Positions 25,402 to 35,031 of a DNA stretch of 64,000 nucleotides are shown in pieces. The translations under genes were made by a program, and so were the position numbers. Each line of letters begins with the position of its first letter. Within the stretch, counting starts at the first letter, position 1. Under the pieces are notes generated by a model. It saw only the letters and a list, made by a program, of their open reading frames with translations. It was not told the origin of the DNA and searched no databases. Where the stretch lies: positions 62,001-126,000 of the forward strand of contig JAFXCQ010000008.1 in NCBI GenBank assembly GCA_017521425.1. The letters run 5' to 3'. The stretch comes from Clostridia bacterium (GTDB lineage: Bacteria; Bacillota; Clostridia; Oscillospirales; Acutalibacteraceae).

Positions 25402-26010
25402 GTGGAAGTACAATTACAGGAGCTTATCGACCAGATTAAAAAAGACGGTGTAGAAGCAGCAGAAACTCAGGCTGAAGCTATACTTACTGCGGCAAAATCA
25501 GAAGCTGAAAAAATTATTTCTGATGCAAAGGCGCAAGCTGACAAGCTTATGCTTGACGCAAAAGCAGAAAATGAAAGAACAGTAAAATCAGGCGAAGATG
25601 CTCTTCGTCAGGCAGGCAGAAATTTACTCATTTCTTTCAGAGAAAGTGTTTCTAAAGAACTTAAAGCCATTTTAAGTGAAAATGTTTCTGGAATTTATTC
25701 AAGTGAAGAATTGGCAAAGATTATTGTAAAAGCAGTTGCTGAGTGGACAAGTAAAAAAGATGCTGAAGATTTAACTGTTATTCTTAATAGTGAAGATTTA
25801 AAGAAACTTGAAGAAACAGTTCTTTCAGGTCTTAAGGACAAAATGCAGAATGGTGTTACTCTTAAAGCAAACGATAATTTTGACGGTGGTTTCCGTATTG
25901 CTGTAAATGAGGGTGGAGCTTATTACGATTACTCAAAAGATGCTGTAACAGAAATGTTGTCAGCTTATCTTAGTCCTAAAATTGCAGCACTTTTAAGAGA
26001 GGCTGAATAA
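25402..26010 (+). CDS. atpE: V-type ATP synthase subunit E
   Basis: Peripheral-stalk subunit of the rotary V/A-ATPase, 202 residues. The N-terminal about 90 residues are a long Ala/Glu/Lys-rich coiled coil (AEAILTAAKSEAEKIISDAK), and a globular C-terminal domain binds the head. GTG start with AAGGAGA 8 nt upstream. First gene of a seven-gene operon; a 2-nt gap leads to the next gene. No separate G/H-type stalk gene is present in the operon. Confidence 0.85.
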   Translation: MEVQLQELIDQIKKDGVEAAETQAEAILTAAKSEAEKIISDAKAQADKLMLDAKAENERTVKSGEDALRQAGRNLLISFRESVSKELKAILSENVSGIYSSEELAKIIVKAVAEWTSKKDAEDLTVILNSEDLKKLEETVLSGLKDKMQNGVTLKANDNFDGGFRIAVNEGGAYYDYSKDAVTEMLSAYLSPKIAALLREAE

Positions 26011-26012
26011 TT

Positions 26013-26567
26013 ATGGCTGAGTATTATTTAATATCTCAACTGCCCTCATTAGACGGACTTTCAGAGAATGTTCCTATGCCGATTACAGAAGAACGCTTTT
26101 TTGAACTATGTGAGCGCTTTTTAAGTAAAAAGTTACAGGAGGAGCTTCGTAACCTGAAGCTTATGCCATCAAGAGATTATGAAAAATCAAATTCTTCTCT
26201 TGTTGAAAAGTGGAACGATGGTGAGCGCAAATTGCGTCTTGTTCTTGCTAAAGCCCGTGCAGATAAAATGAAAAAACAGTTCGAGATGAATGAAAACTCC
26301 GTTCCTGTCGAGCTTCAACAGGCGGTACGCGAGGCAGTAGAAATTGAAAATCCAATGGAAGCAGAAAAATTCCTTAATAAATACAGATTAGATTTTTTAG
26401 AGTCTTTAAGACCTATGGATTCTTTTTCAGAAGATTTTGTTTTCTATTACGGACTTAAGTTAAAGTTAATTTCGCGTATTAAACAGTTTGATACTGAAAG
26501 CGGAGAAACTGCATATAAGAATATTTACAGCTCCATTATGAGTGGAGAAAGATTGGAGGTTATATGA
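26013..26567 (+). CDS. V-ATPase operon protein, DUF2764 family
   Basis: 184 residues, mostly helical, charged. Its size, its position between subunits E and A, and the opening YYLISQLPSLDG match the DUF2764 proteins found at this place in V-ATPase operons of Chlamydia, Treponema and Bacteroidetes. It probably takes the place of subunit C or helps assemble the enzyme, but direct evidence is lacking. The stop codon overlaps the start region of atpA. Confidence 0.8.
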   Translation: MAEYYLISQLPSLDGLSENVPMPITEERFFELCERFLSKKLQEELRNLKLMPSRDYEKSNSSLVEKWNDGERKLRLVLAKARADKMKKQFEMNENSVPVELQQAVREAVEIENPMEAEKFLNKYRLDFLESLRPMDSFSEDFVFYYGLKLKLISRIKQFDTESGETAYKNIYSSIMSGERLEVI

Positions 26568-28336
26568 TGACCGAAAATATAGGTAAGGTTGTAAGCGTTA
26601 ATGGTAACCTCGTCTCAGTAAGGTTTACTGGCGATGTTTCCATGAACGAAATTTGTTATGTTAAAGTAGATGATGTTAAACTCAAAAGTGAGGTTATCCG
26701 TATAAAAGGGGATATCGCACAGATTCAGGTTTATGAAATGACAGGCGGTATTAAATGCGGTGACGATGTTGAATTCACTGGAGAAATGTTATCTGCTCAG
26801 TTAGGCCCTGGTCTTTTAGGTCAGGTTTATGACGGACTTCAGAATCCGTTGCCTATTTTAGCGGAGCAAGCAGGTTGGTTTTTAGAGAGAGGTATTTATG
26901 CCGATGGCTTAAATACCGAAAAGAAATGGGAATTCACACCAACTGCAAAGCCGGGTGATACTTTAAAAGCCGGTGAATATATAGGCACAGTTCCTGAAGG
27001 ACCATTTACTCACAAAATATTTATTCCTTTTAATTTGCTTGGTACTTATACAGTAAAATCAATCAATGAAAAAGGGGAATACACAGTAAATGAAACAATC
27101 GCGGTAGTAACAGATGAACGCGGTAAAGAAATAGAGATTTCTATGGCATTCAGATGGCCCGTAAAACGTGCAGTTAAATGCTACAGCGAAAGATTAGCAC
27201 CACAGGAAACAATGGAAACAAAGGTGCGTCTTATAGACTCATTCTTCCCTGTTGCAAAGGGCGGAACATACTGTACACCTGGTCCTTTCGGTGCAGGTAA
27301 AACAGTTTTACAGCATACAACATCAAAATATGCCGATGTTGATATAGTTATTATTGCTGCTTGTGGTGAGCGTGCCGGTGAGGTTGTTGAAACTCTTACA
27401 GAGTTCCCAGAATTAACTGACCCTAAAACAGGTCGTTCACTTATGGAAAGAACAATTATTATCTGTAATACTTCATCAATGCCAGTTGCTTCCCGTGAAG
27501 CATCAGTTTATACGTCAGTAACACTTGCAGAATATTACAGACAAATGGGTCTTCATGTTCTTCTTCTTGCAGACTCAACTTCTCGTTGGGCACAGGCATT
27601 AAGAGAAATGTCTGGTCGTCTTGAAGAAATTCCAGGTGAAGAAGCATTCCCTGCTTACCTTGAATCATATATTGCAGCATTCTATGAAAGAGCGGGTTAT
27701 GTTCGTTTACCTGATGGTAGCACAGGCTCTGTTACAATCGGCGGAACAGTTTCTCCTGCGGGTGGTAACTTTGAAGAACCTGTTACACAGGCAACTCTTA
27801 AGGTTGTTGGTGCATTCCATGGTCTTTCTCGTGAACGTTCAGATGCCAGAAAGTACCCTGCAATTGACCCACTTATTTCGTGGTCTAAATATAAGACAGT
27901 AACTGATTCTAAAAAATCAGCATTTTGTAAGAACATTCTTCTTGAGGGTGACGAAATCGGCTCTATGATGAAGGTTGTTGGTGAAGAGGGTACCAGTCTT
28001 TCTGACTATCAGGTATATTTAAAAGCTGAAATGCTTGACGCAGTTTATCTTCAACAGAACTCTTTTGACTTGATTGAAGCGAACTGCACAAGAGAGCGTC
28101 AATGCTATGTTACAGATAAGCTTATCCGTATTCTCGGTAGCGAATATGTTCTCGACAATAAAGACGATGCGCGTAGTTTCTTTAACCGTATGCGTCAGAA
28201 GTTTATCAACTGGAATTATACAGAATTCGAAAGTGATGCATTTAAAAAGGCAGAACAGGAAATTGACGAAATGTATAATGAAGGTAAAGGTGCTATAAGT
28301 GCACAGGCAGAGCTTCTTTTAAAGGAGAGTGAGTGA
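26567..28336 (+). CDS. atpA: V-type ATP synthase catalytic subunit A
   Basis: Catalytic ATP-hydrolysing or -synthesising subunit, about 589 residues. P-loop GPFGAGKT at residues 239-246, catalytic GER in [12 protein letters not shown], the [16 protein letters not shown] block, and the A-type non-homologous insertion after the N-terminal barrel. Two adjacent ATGs (26564, 26567) are possible. GGAGG at 26555-26559 is 7 nt from the second, which I prefer. The length is normal. Three A and three B subunits form the head. Confidence 0.97.
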   Translation: MTENIGKVVSVNGNLVSVRFTGDVSMNEICYVKVDDVKLKSEVIRIKGDIAQIQVYEMTGGIKCGDDVEFTGEMLSAQLGPGLLGQVYDGLQNPLPILAEQAGWFLERGIYADGLNTEKKWEFTPTAKPGDTLKAGEYIGTVPEGPFTHKIFIPFNLLGTYTVKSINEKGEYTVNETIAVVTDERGKEIEISMAFRWPVKRAVKCYSERLAPQETMETKVRLIDSFFPVAKGGTYCTPGPFGAGKTVLQHTTSKYADVDIVIIAACGERAGEVVETLTEFPELTDPKTGRSLMERTIIICNTSSMPVASREASVYTSVTLAEYYRQMGLHVLLLADSTSRWAQALREMSGRLEEIPGEEAFPAYLESYIAAFYERAGYVRLPDGSTGSVTIGGTVSPAGGNFEEPVTQATLKVVGAFHGLSRERSDARKYPAIDPLISWSKYKTVTDSKKSAFCKNILLEGDEIGSMMKVVGEEGTSLSDYQVYLKAEMLDAVYLQQNSFDLIEANCTRERQCYVTDKLIRILGSEYVLDNKDDARSFFNRMRQKFINWNYTEFESDAFKKAEQEIDEMYNEGKGAISAQAELLLKESE

Positions 28337-28338
28337 TA

Positions 28339-29634
28339 ATGGGAAAAATTTATAACAGAATTGAATCAATTACAGGTAACGTTATCACTGTAAAAGCTGA
28401 CGGTGTTCGCTATAACGAATTAGCACAGATAAATACACAATTTGGTAAATCTCTTGCACAGGTTAATAAAATTGATGGTGATACAGTTTCTTTACAGGTG
28501 TTCGCAGGTGGTCAGGGTGTTTCTACCGGTGACGAGGTTCGCTTCTTAGGTCAGGAAATGCGTGTATCATTCAGCGAAGATTTATTAGGTCGTATTTTTA
28601 ACGGTTCAGGTGAGCCAAGAGATAAAGGCCCGGCACTTACAGAAAATATGAAGCCTATCGGTGGCCCATCAGTTAACCCTACAAAGCGTATTCTCGCTAA
28701 CAGAATGATGAGAACTAATATCCCTATGATAGATATGTTCAATACATTGGTTGTTTCACAGAAGCTTCCTATTTTCTCAATTTCTGGTGAGCCTTACAAC
28801 CAGCTTCTTGCACGTATTGCATTACAGGCAGAGGCAGATGTAATCGTGCTTGGTGGTATGGGTCTTAAATATGACGATTTCCTTTATTTTAAAGAAGAAC
28901 TTTCAAACGGTGGCGCTTTAAGTAAAACAGTTATGTTTATTCATACTGCATCTGACCCTACTGTTGAATGTATGATGATTCCTGATATGTCTTTAGCAGT
29001 TGCAGAACAATTTGCTTTACAGGACAAGGATGTATTAGTGCTTCTTACAGATATGACAAACTTCGCAGACTCAATGAAAGAAATTGCGATTACACAGGAA
29101 CAAGTTCCATCTAACCGTGGTTATCCTGGTGACCTTTATTCTCAGCTTGCTTCTCGTTATGAAAAAGCGGTTGACTTTGCAAATTCAGGCTCTGTTACAG
29201 TTCTTGCAGTTACTACAATGCCTGGTGACGACGTTACTCACCCTGTTCCTGATAACACAGGTTATATTACAGAAGGTCAGTATTATCTCAAAGGCGGTAG
29301 AATTGAGCCATTCGGTTCACTTTCACGTCTTAAACAGAATGTTAACAGTAAAACCCGTAAGGACCACCGTATCCTTATGGACTCAATGATTAGGTTGTAT
29401 TCATCTTACAAAGAAACAATTGAGAAGAAAAACATGGGCTTCTCAATGAACCGTTGGGATGAAAAATTATTGAAATATGGTGAACTTTTCGAAAACAAGC
29501 TTATGGACTTGTCAGTTAACTTATCACTTGAAGATTCACTTGATTTAGGTTGGCAGATTTTAGCAGAATGTTTTGAAAAGGATGAAACCGGAATTAAGTC
29601 AGACCTTACTGATGAATTCTGGCCTGTAAAATAG
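28339..29634 (+). CDS. atpB: V-type ATP synthase subunit B
   Basis: Non-catalytic head subunit, 431 residues. It has the B-type N-terminal barrel and [15 protein letters not shown] in place of a P-loop, as expected. It also carries the [14 protein letters not shown] and [18 protein letters not shown] blocks that complete the nucleotide pocket at the A-B interface. I chose the ATG at 28339 (AAGGAGAG upstream) over a GTG at 28333, which is too close to the ribosome site. Only 2 nt follow the atpA stop. Confidence 0.96.
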   Translation: MGKIYNRIESITGNVITVKADGVRYNELAQINTQFGKSLAQVNKIDGDTVSLQVFAGGQGVSTGDEVRFLGQEMRVSFSEDLLGRIFNGSGEPRDKGPALTENMKPIGGPSVNPTKRILANRMMRTNIPMIDMFNTLVVSQKLPIFSISGEPYNQLLARIALQAEADVIVLGGMGLKYDDFLYFKEELSNGGALSKTVMFIHTASDPTVECMMIPDMSLAVAEQFALQDKDVLVLLTDMTNFADSMKEIAITQEQVPSNRGYPGDLYSQLASRYEKAVDFANSGSVTVLAVTTMPGDDVTHPVPDNTGYITEGQYYLKGGRIEPFGSLSRLKQNVNSKTRKDHRILMDSMIRLYSSYKETIEKKNMGFSMNRWDEKLLKYGELFENKLMDLSVNLSLEDSLDLGWQILAECFEKDETGIKSDLTDEFWPVK

Positions 29635-29674
29635 GTTAGTGAATTCAATTAAATAAAGTAAGGAGGACAGAGTT

Positions 29675-30307
29675 TTGGCAAAAATCAAACTAACCAAAAA
29701 CGAGTTAAAGGTACAAAAAGATGCTCTTAAAATGTACCGGAGATATTTGCCTACACTGACACTTAAAAAGCAACAGCTTCAATCGGAAATAAGAACTATT
29801 GAAGCAAAAGCTATTGCAGTAAGACAAGAACGAGAAAACTTAGAAAAAGGTTTTTCTTCGTGGATTGCTGTATTCAGTGAAGAAAGTGCTTTCCCTGATG
29901 GAATAATTACCGTTAGTAACATCCGTAAGGGTGTTGGAAATATTGCAGGTGTTACAATTCCGACTTTCGAGGGTGCGGATTTTGGGAGAGGCGACTATGA
30001 TTTATATGAAACACCGCTTTGGGTAGATATTGCCGCAAACCATATGGAAAAAGCAATGTCTTTAGACTTAGAGGCGGAAGTGTTAGACGAACAAGTAAGA
30101 CTTTTAGAAAAAGAACTTCTTTCTACTTCACAAAGAGTTAACTTGTTTGAAAAGGTTAAAATCCCCGAAACAGAAGAGAACATCAAAAAGATATCTATTT
30201 ATATGGCAGACCAGCAGGTAAGTGCAGTTGTGCGTTCTAAAATTTCAAAACGCAAAATTGCAGCCCGTGACGAAGTATCTTCAGAAATGGAGGTTCAAGC
30301 GTTATGA
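29675..30307 (+). CDS. atpD: V-type ATP synthase subunit D
   Basis: Central rotor shaft, 210 residues, predicted antiparallel coiled coil: N-terminal LTKNELKVQKDALKMYRRYLP and a C-terminal helix ending in KISKRKIAARDEVSSE. TTG start with AGGAGG 8 nt upstream. No gene for the usual shaft partner F is seen in the operon. The next gene overlaps by 4 nt. Confidence 0.92.
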   Translation: MAKIKLTKNELKVQKDALKMYRRYLPTLTLKKQQLQSEIRTIEAKAIAVRQERENLEKGFSSWIAVFSEESAFPDGIITVSNIRKGVGNIAGVTIPTFEGADFGRGDYDLYETPLWVDIAANHMEKAMSLDLEAEVLDEQVRLLEKELLSTSQRVNLFEKVKIPETEENIKKISIYMADQQVSAVVRSKISKRKIAARDEVSSEMEVQAL

Positions 30308-32220
30308 TAGTGCCTATGAAAAAAGTTTCTCTCATGATTATGGGAGATAAGAAAAAAGATACGCTCAAAAAACTTCGTAAGTTAGGAATTCTTCATATTG
30401 AAATAACAGAGGGCTCTGGTAAAAAAATAGAAGAATTAAAAGAACAGATTGCTTTACTCGAGGGAGCTATTTTCAGTGTAAGTGAAAAGAAAAATAAAGA
30501 TGTTGAAACGAAAGATGCAACAAAAGATGAGGCTCTCAATATTTCAAAAGAAATCGCTTCACTTGCAGAAGAAAAGAAAGTTTGTCTTAGTGAAAAAATC
30601 ACATTAAGCGGAGAACTTGAGCGAATTAAAAACTGGGGCGAAATCGCACCAGCAACTATTGCAGAATTAAAGTGTAAAGGTGTTGAGGTTTCATTTTATG
30701 AAATGCCAAATGCTGAATATGACACTTTAGGCGAAGCAGTAAAAACAGTGAGTATTGAAAAAACTAAAAATTCAGTTAAATTCCTGTTAATTAAAACAGG
30801 CAATGAGGGTGAAGACGAGGTTATTGACTCACTCAGAAATTACAGATTTGAGTTACCTAAGATTTCAAATCAGGAGATAACTTTAAAAATCGAAGAAAAA
30901 ATTAACCGTATTGCAGAAATAGATGAAAAAATTTCTTCTTACGCAGGTTACGTTAAGAGTATGAAAAATGCTATTAAAACTTGTGAAAAAGAAATTGAAT
31001 TTGAAGTTTACAATACTGGTATGGCAGATGAAAGCGTATCCTCTGACGGAAATATTTCTATTGCATATTTCACAGGATATGTTGAAGAAGAAAATCTTCC
31101 GAAAATTAAAGAAACCGCTAAAGAAAATTCTTGGGGACTTATAGTAAGTGACCCTACTGAAGAAGATAATGTACCAACAAAACTTAAAAATAATAAGTTT
31201 GTAAGTCTTATTTACCCATTAACAGACTTCTTAGGTACTGTGCCTGGGTATTTTGAATACGATATTTCTGGTTGGTTCTTGGGCTTTATTCTTATTTTCT
31301 TTGGTATTATATTCGGTGACGGTGTCTATGGACTTCTTTTAACAGTGGTTGCTGCCGCATTGATTATAAAAAACAAAACTGCAAAAAAAGAAATTCCACC
31401 CGCATTTTTACTTTTAGGCTTATTTGGTCTTTCAACAGTACTGTGGGGTACAGTAACTTGTACTTGGGGTGGTCTTCCTGCAGAAAAATTACCACATTTC
31501 TTACAAGCAATATCAGTTCCGGTTATTTCAAATGTGTATGCAGATAAAATCTGGTATCCATTTTGGACTAATGGAGAAGCGGGACTTACAACCGCACAGA
31601 ATTTGCAGATATTCTGCTTCTCACTTGCACTTATTCAGCTCGTTGTAGCTCATATTAAGGTAGCAAAACGAAACAGAAAATCAATTAAAATTCTCGGTGA
31701 TTTCGGTTCAATATTCCAGCTTATTGGTATTTACTATGTAGTATTAAGCTTCGTTGTAAACCCGCAGGTTTTCCCATTCGGACTTGTAATAAGTGGAATT
31801 CCGGTAGGAACAGTCGCTTTAGTGCTTGTTATAGTTGGCTTTGTAATGAGTTTTGTATTTTCAAACTACGAGGGAAGCGTTGTAAAATCCATTTTAGAAA
31901 GCCTTAAAAACATAGTTTCTGTTTTACTTGGCGTGGTAAACGTTTTCTCAGATATAGTTTCTTATATAAGACTCTGGGCGGTTGGTCTTGCAGGTGCGGC
32001 AATTTCTGCAACTGTAAATGAACTCGCAAGTCCGTTACTCGGCAATCTTATGTTTATGGTAATTGCTGTAGTGCTTTTAGTATTCGGTCACGGACTTAAT
32101 ATGATATTAAATGTTTTGTCAGTTATCGTTCACGGTATAAGACTTAACACATTAGAATTTTCATCACACTTGGATATGTCCTGGAGTGGACATAAATTCA
32201 AGCCATTCAATGAAGAATAA
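30304..32220 (+). CDS. atpI: V-type ATP synthase subunit I (a-type stator)
   Basis: Membrane stator subunit forming the ion half-channels, 638 residues. The N-terminal half is cytoplasmic, with two coiled coils (near residues 35-105 and 190-240). The C-terminal half has about seven to eight membrane helices. The essential arginine is Arg556 in YIRLWAVGLAGA, and the late GHGLNMILNVL block is conserved. ATG at 30304 overlaps the atpD stop (4 nt) with GGAGG upstream. Confidence 0.95.
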   Translation: MIVPMKKVSLMIMGDKKKDTLKKLRKLGILHIEITEGSGKKIEELKEQIALLEGAIFSVSEKKNKDVETKDATKDEALNISKEIASLAEEKKVCLSEKITLSGELERIKNWGEIAPATIAELKCKGVEVSFYEMPNAEYDTLGEAVKTVSIEKTKNSVKFLLIKTGNEGEDEVIDSLRNYRFELPKISNQEITLKIEEKINRIAEIDEKISSYAGYVKSMKNAIKTCEKEIEFEVYNTGMADESVSSDGNISIAYFTGYVEEENLPKIKETAKENSWGLIVSDPTEEDNVPTKLKNNKFVSLIYPLTDFLGTVPGYFEYDISGWFLGFILIFFGIIFGDGVYGLLLTVVAAALIIKNKTAKKEIPPAFLLLGLFGLSTVLWGTVTCTWGGLPAEKLPHFLQAISVPVISNVYADKIWYPFWTNGEAGLTTAQNLQIFCFSLALIQLVVAHIKVAKRNRKSIKILGDFGSIFQLIGIYYVVLSFVVNPQVFPFGLVISGIPVGTVALVLVIVGFVMSFVFSNYEGSVVKSILESLKNIVSVLLGVVNVFSDIVSYIRLWAVGLAGAAISATVNELASPLLGNLMFMVIAVVLLVFGHGLNMILNVLSVIVHGIRLNTLEFSSHLDMSWSGHKFKPFNEE

Positions 32221-32238
32221 TTTAAAGGAGTGTTCATT

Positions 32239-32664
32239 ATGAATTTAGGTTTATTAGGAACAGCATTAGCTATGGGTATTGCAGCAATTGGTTCTGCAAT
32301 CGGTATTGGTATCGCAGGTCAGGCATCTATTGGTGCTTGGAAAAAATGTTATATGAGTAACAAAGCAGCACCTTTCATTCTTACAGTTTTCGCAGGTGCT
32401 CCGCTTACACAGACAATTTACGGGTTCCTTTTAATGCAACAAATGAAGGGCGCAGACGCAGACCCTATGTTCTTATTCGGTCTTGGTATTGCTTCTGGTC
32501 TTGCAATGGCAGTTTCTGCTTTCGTACAAGGTAAAGCAGGTGCTGCAGGTGCTGACGCATTAGCAGAAACAGGTAAAGGTTTCTCACAATACATTACAGT
32601 TGTTGGTCTTTGCGAAACAGTTGCCCTCTTCGCACTCGTTTTCAGCATGGTTGCTTTAGGCTAA
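32239..32664 (+). CDS. atpK: V-type ATP synthase subunit K (ring proteolipid)
   Basis: Rotor-ring proteolipid of 141 residues: two fused helical hairpins (four membrane helices). The ion-binding Glu126 (GLCETVALF) occurs only in the second hairpin. Thr57-Gln58 (PLTQTIYGF) and Gln97 (FVQGKAG) match the Na+ ligands Thr64, Gln65 and Gln110 of the Enterococcus hirae NtpK ring, so Na+ coupling is likely. I chose the ATG at 32239 because AAAGGAG ends 9 nt upstream; a GTG at 32230 overlaps that ribosome site. Last gene of the operon. Confidence 0.93.
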   Translation: MNLGLLGTALAMGIAAIGSAIGIGIAGQASIGAWKKCYMSNKAAPFILTVFAGAPLTQTIYGFLLMQQMKGADADPMFLFGLGIASGLAMAVSAFVQGKAGAAGADALAETGKGFSQYITVVGLCETVALFALVFSMVALG

Positions 32665-32679
32665 GTTTTATTAAAATAT

Positions 32680-32722
32680 TCCACCGGACGAAATTTTGAA
32701 ATTTCGTTCGGTGGATTTTTTG
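32680..32722 (+). terminator. Terminator of the V-ATPase operon
   Basis: 15-bp stem tccaccggacgaaat / atttcgttcggtgga (one G-U), 6-nt loop, followed by ttttttg. Confidence 0.93.
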
Positions 32723-32730
32723 TTGTATAG

Positions 32731-32759
32731 TTGATTTTGTTTTGTAGTAATGGTAAAAT
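32731..32759 (+). promoter_or_regulatory. Promoter of the 32.8-35.0 kb gene trio
   Basis: TTGATT (32731-32736), 17-nt spacer, TAAAAT (32754-32759), 36 nt before the start codon. Confidence 0.65.
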
Positions 32760-32795
32760 TGAAATAGTAATTGTCTGAAAATATAGGGTGAGAAA

Positions 32796-33191
32796 ATGTT
32801 ATTCTATAGTTTTAATAATCAGGATGAACGCAGAGCGTTTGGTGGTTCTGATTTTTTAGAGTTGCAGTTTTGTAAACTAAAAAAAGGAACAAATATAAAA
32901 TCAATTGTAGCAACTCGGAATATTGTAGATTGGCGTAACGACTCCTTATATGTATGCGGTGATGATACAGATGTTTTTTATAAGCAATACAAAGATGTAT
33001 TTAAAAATGGTGTGTATAACAATTTAAAAAGTGGAGATATTGATTTTTTCGGTATCAACTATTATTCACCTGAACTTGTTGAAGAAATGATTAAAACCAT
33101 AGAAGTGAATAAACCTGAAGATTACAGAATTATTTTAGTGTGGCTCAATAAAGCAAAAGATTTTAATGGTGTTTACATTCTTGGAGTGTAA
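32796..33191 (+). CDS. Hypothetical protein
   Basis: 131 residues, soluble, with no signal peptide and no motif that I recognise. The N-terminal half is rich in aromatic residues (FYSFNNQDERRAF), and the C-terminus ends in a hydrophobic strand (YRIILVWLNKAKDF). GGGTGAG precedes the ATG. First gene of a three-gene unit with the kinase-like and peptidase-GNAT genes. Confidence 0.55.
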   Translation: MLFYSFNNQDERRAFGGSDFLELQFCKLKKGTNIKSIVATRNIVDWRNDSLYVCGDDTDVFYKQYKDVFKNGVYNNLKSGDIDFFGINYYSPELVEEMIKTIEVNKPEDYRIILVWLNKAKDFNGVYILGV

Positions 33192-33208
33192 TATGAAAAG
33201 GAAAACAA

Positions 33209-33700
33209 ATGAAAAAAGTAATAGTTATAGGTTGCCCGGGCAGTGGAAAAACAACCTTTGCAGAGAAGTTACAAAAGGAAACAAATCTACCGTTATACTA
33301 TCTTGATGCGGTGTGGCATAAACCTGATAAAACCCATATTTCAAGAGAGGAATTTGACGAGAGAATAGCGGAGATATTTGCTACAACAGAGTGGATAATT
33401 GACGGGAATTATAACAGAACAATTGAAATGCGTTTAAAAGAAAGCGATACAGTAATTTTATTTGATTTACCTACTGAAGTCTGTATGCAAGGTGCTACTG
33501 AAAGACTTGGTAAAGGCAGATATGATATGCCTTGGATTGAAACAGAATTAGACCCTGAATTTGCAGGGTTTATTAAAGAATTTAAAGAAAAATCTCTACC
33601 GAAAATATATGAATTACTTGAAAAATATAAAAATGAAAAACAAATTGTGATTTTTAAATCAAGAGAAGAATCGGACGAGTATCTGGAGAATATTAAATGA
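33209..33700 (+). CDS. P-loop NTPase, adenylate-kinase/FlaR-like
   Basis: 163 residues with an N-terminal Walker A GCPGSGKTT. YYLDAVWHKPDKT and WIIDGNYNRTIEMRL are typical of the 'topology modulation'/FlaR-like small kinases often annotated as AAA or adenylate-kinase-like. VILFDLPTEVC is the likely Walker B strand. Substrate unknown. It starts 17 nt after the previous gene and overlaps the next by 4 nt. Confidence 0.8.
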   Translation: MKKVIVIGCPGSGKTTFAEKLQKETNLPLYYLDAVWHKPDKTHISREEFDERIAEIFATTEWIIDGNYNRTIEMRLKESDTVILFDLPTEVCMQGATERLGKGRYDMPWIETELDPEFAGFIKEFKEKSLPKIYELLEKYKNEKQIVIFKSREESDEYLENIK

Positions 33701-34968
33701 AAATTATCAATTCTTGCGGAAAAATAAAATCAATATTTAAAAATGGCTTTAGTATTAACTTGTGGCGAGAATACGCAACTGAAATATCAGAAGAATTACC
33801 AGCAAAATGCGAAAATGATGCTAAAAGTTATGATTTTAATAAAGATGTTTTACCTGTAATAGAACTTGCTTTAAATGAAGAGAAAATTGACTTGGTCAGC
33901 AAAAATTTTCAATTGGTTGCAAATAAATTAAACAAAAATCTTTCAAAACTTTTTAAAGAAGAACCTGACATTGATATTATTCTTTATTTAGGTCTTTGCA
34001 ATGGTGCCGGTTGGGCAACAACTCTCAACAACAAAAACACTGTTTTGTTAGGTATTGAAAAAATCATTGAACTTAACTGGTACGATGAGAAAAATTTGAG
34101 CGGATTGATTTTGCACGAAATTGGTCACTTGTGGCATAAACTTAATGGGAATTTTGATATTCCTACATTTACAAAGCGCAGAAAATCAATAGCGCAACTT
34201 TACTGTGAAGGTATAGCAATGGTTTGCGAACAGATTTTGTGTGGTGATGATGAATTTTATCATCAGGATAAAGATGGTTGGCTTAACTGGTGCTATGAAC
34301 ACGAAACCGAAATAAAAAAAGAGTATCTTTGCAGACTTAATAAAAAAGAAAGTGTTCAGGATTTCTTCGGTGATTGGTCTTCTTATAACGGACATTCAGA
34401 TGTTGGCTATTTTTTAGGATGTAGGTTTATCAGACATCTTATGAAAAGATACCCTTTAAAAGATATAGCAAATATGAAATATAAAACACTCAACAAAGCA
34501 TTTACAGAGTTTGCAAGTACTGTTATAGAGAAACTTGATGTTAAAGATTATAACAAGTGTTCAAATATCTGGAATATGAAAACCCAACCTCTCGCAGAAA
34601 CCTGGCGAAAAGAAATTGAAACAGGTAACCGTATTGTTTTTATTTATAAAATCAATGGTGAGTTTATAGGTGAGGGTGCATTGGTGTTAGATACGGGCGA
34701 CCCTGATTACACAATCCCGGAAAAAAGAGTTTATGTTTCAAGAATGATAGTGAAAAAAGAATACCAGAACCGTGGAATTGGTAGTGAAATCTTAACTCTC
34801 CTTATAGCGAAAGCAAAAGAAATGGGATTTTCTGAAATGACAATTGGTGTAGATAAAGATAATGTCAATGCTTTACATCTCTATAAAAAATTCGGTTTTA
34901 CCGAAGTTCTTTTTGACGGTGCAGATGAAAATGGTGAGTATTTCAAGTTAATGAAAAAAATACATTAA
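33697..34968 (+). CDS. Fusion of a zinc-metallopeptidase-like domain and a GNAT acetyltransferase
   Basis: 423 residues. The N-terminal about 290 residues include LILHEIGHLWHKLNG, an HExxH zinc motif in a helical setting, with a possible third ligand in YCEGIAMVCEQIL. The C-terminal about 125 residues are a GNAT fold: VSRMIVKKEYQNRGIGSEIL is the acetyl-CoA-binding motif A, and NVNALHLYKKFGFTEV is motif B. The reading frame is continuous across the junction, so this is a real fusion. Substrates are unknown; a peptidase paired with N-acetylation could act on the same peptide. Confidence 0.75.
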   Translation: MKIINSCGKIKSIFKNGFSINLWREYATEISEELPAKCENDAKSYDFNKDVLPVIELALNEEKIDLVSKNFQLVANKLNKNLSKLFKEEPDIDIILYLGLCNGAGWATTLNNKNTVLLGIEKIIELNWYDEKNLSGLILHEIGHLWHKLNGNFDIPTFTKRRKSIAQLYCEGIAMVCEQILCGDDEFYHQDKDGWLNWCYEHETEIKKEYLCRLNKKESVQDFFGDWSSYNGHSDVGYFLGCRFIRHLMKRYPLKDIANMKYKTLNKAFTEFASTVIEKLDVKDYNKCSNIWNMKTQPLAETWRKEIETGNRIVFIYKINGEFIGEGALVLDTGDPDYTIPEKRVYVSRMIVKKEYQNRGIGSEILTLLIAKAKEMGFSEMTIGVDKDNVNALHLYKKFGFTEVLFDGADENGEYFKLMKKIH

Positions 34969-34974
34969 AACTAA

Positions 34975-35003
34975 TTTTATTGCATAAAAATTTATGATAT
35001 AAT
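34975..35003 (+). promoter_or_regulatory. Extended -10 promoter of the rRNA methyltransferase operon
   Basis: Weak -35 TTTTAT (34975-34980), 17-nt spacer, TATAAT (34998-35003) preceded by TGA, giving a TGnTATAAT extended -10. Confidence 0.6.
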
Positions 35004-35031
35004 AGTTATATTTTAGACGGGCGGTGGTAAT

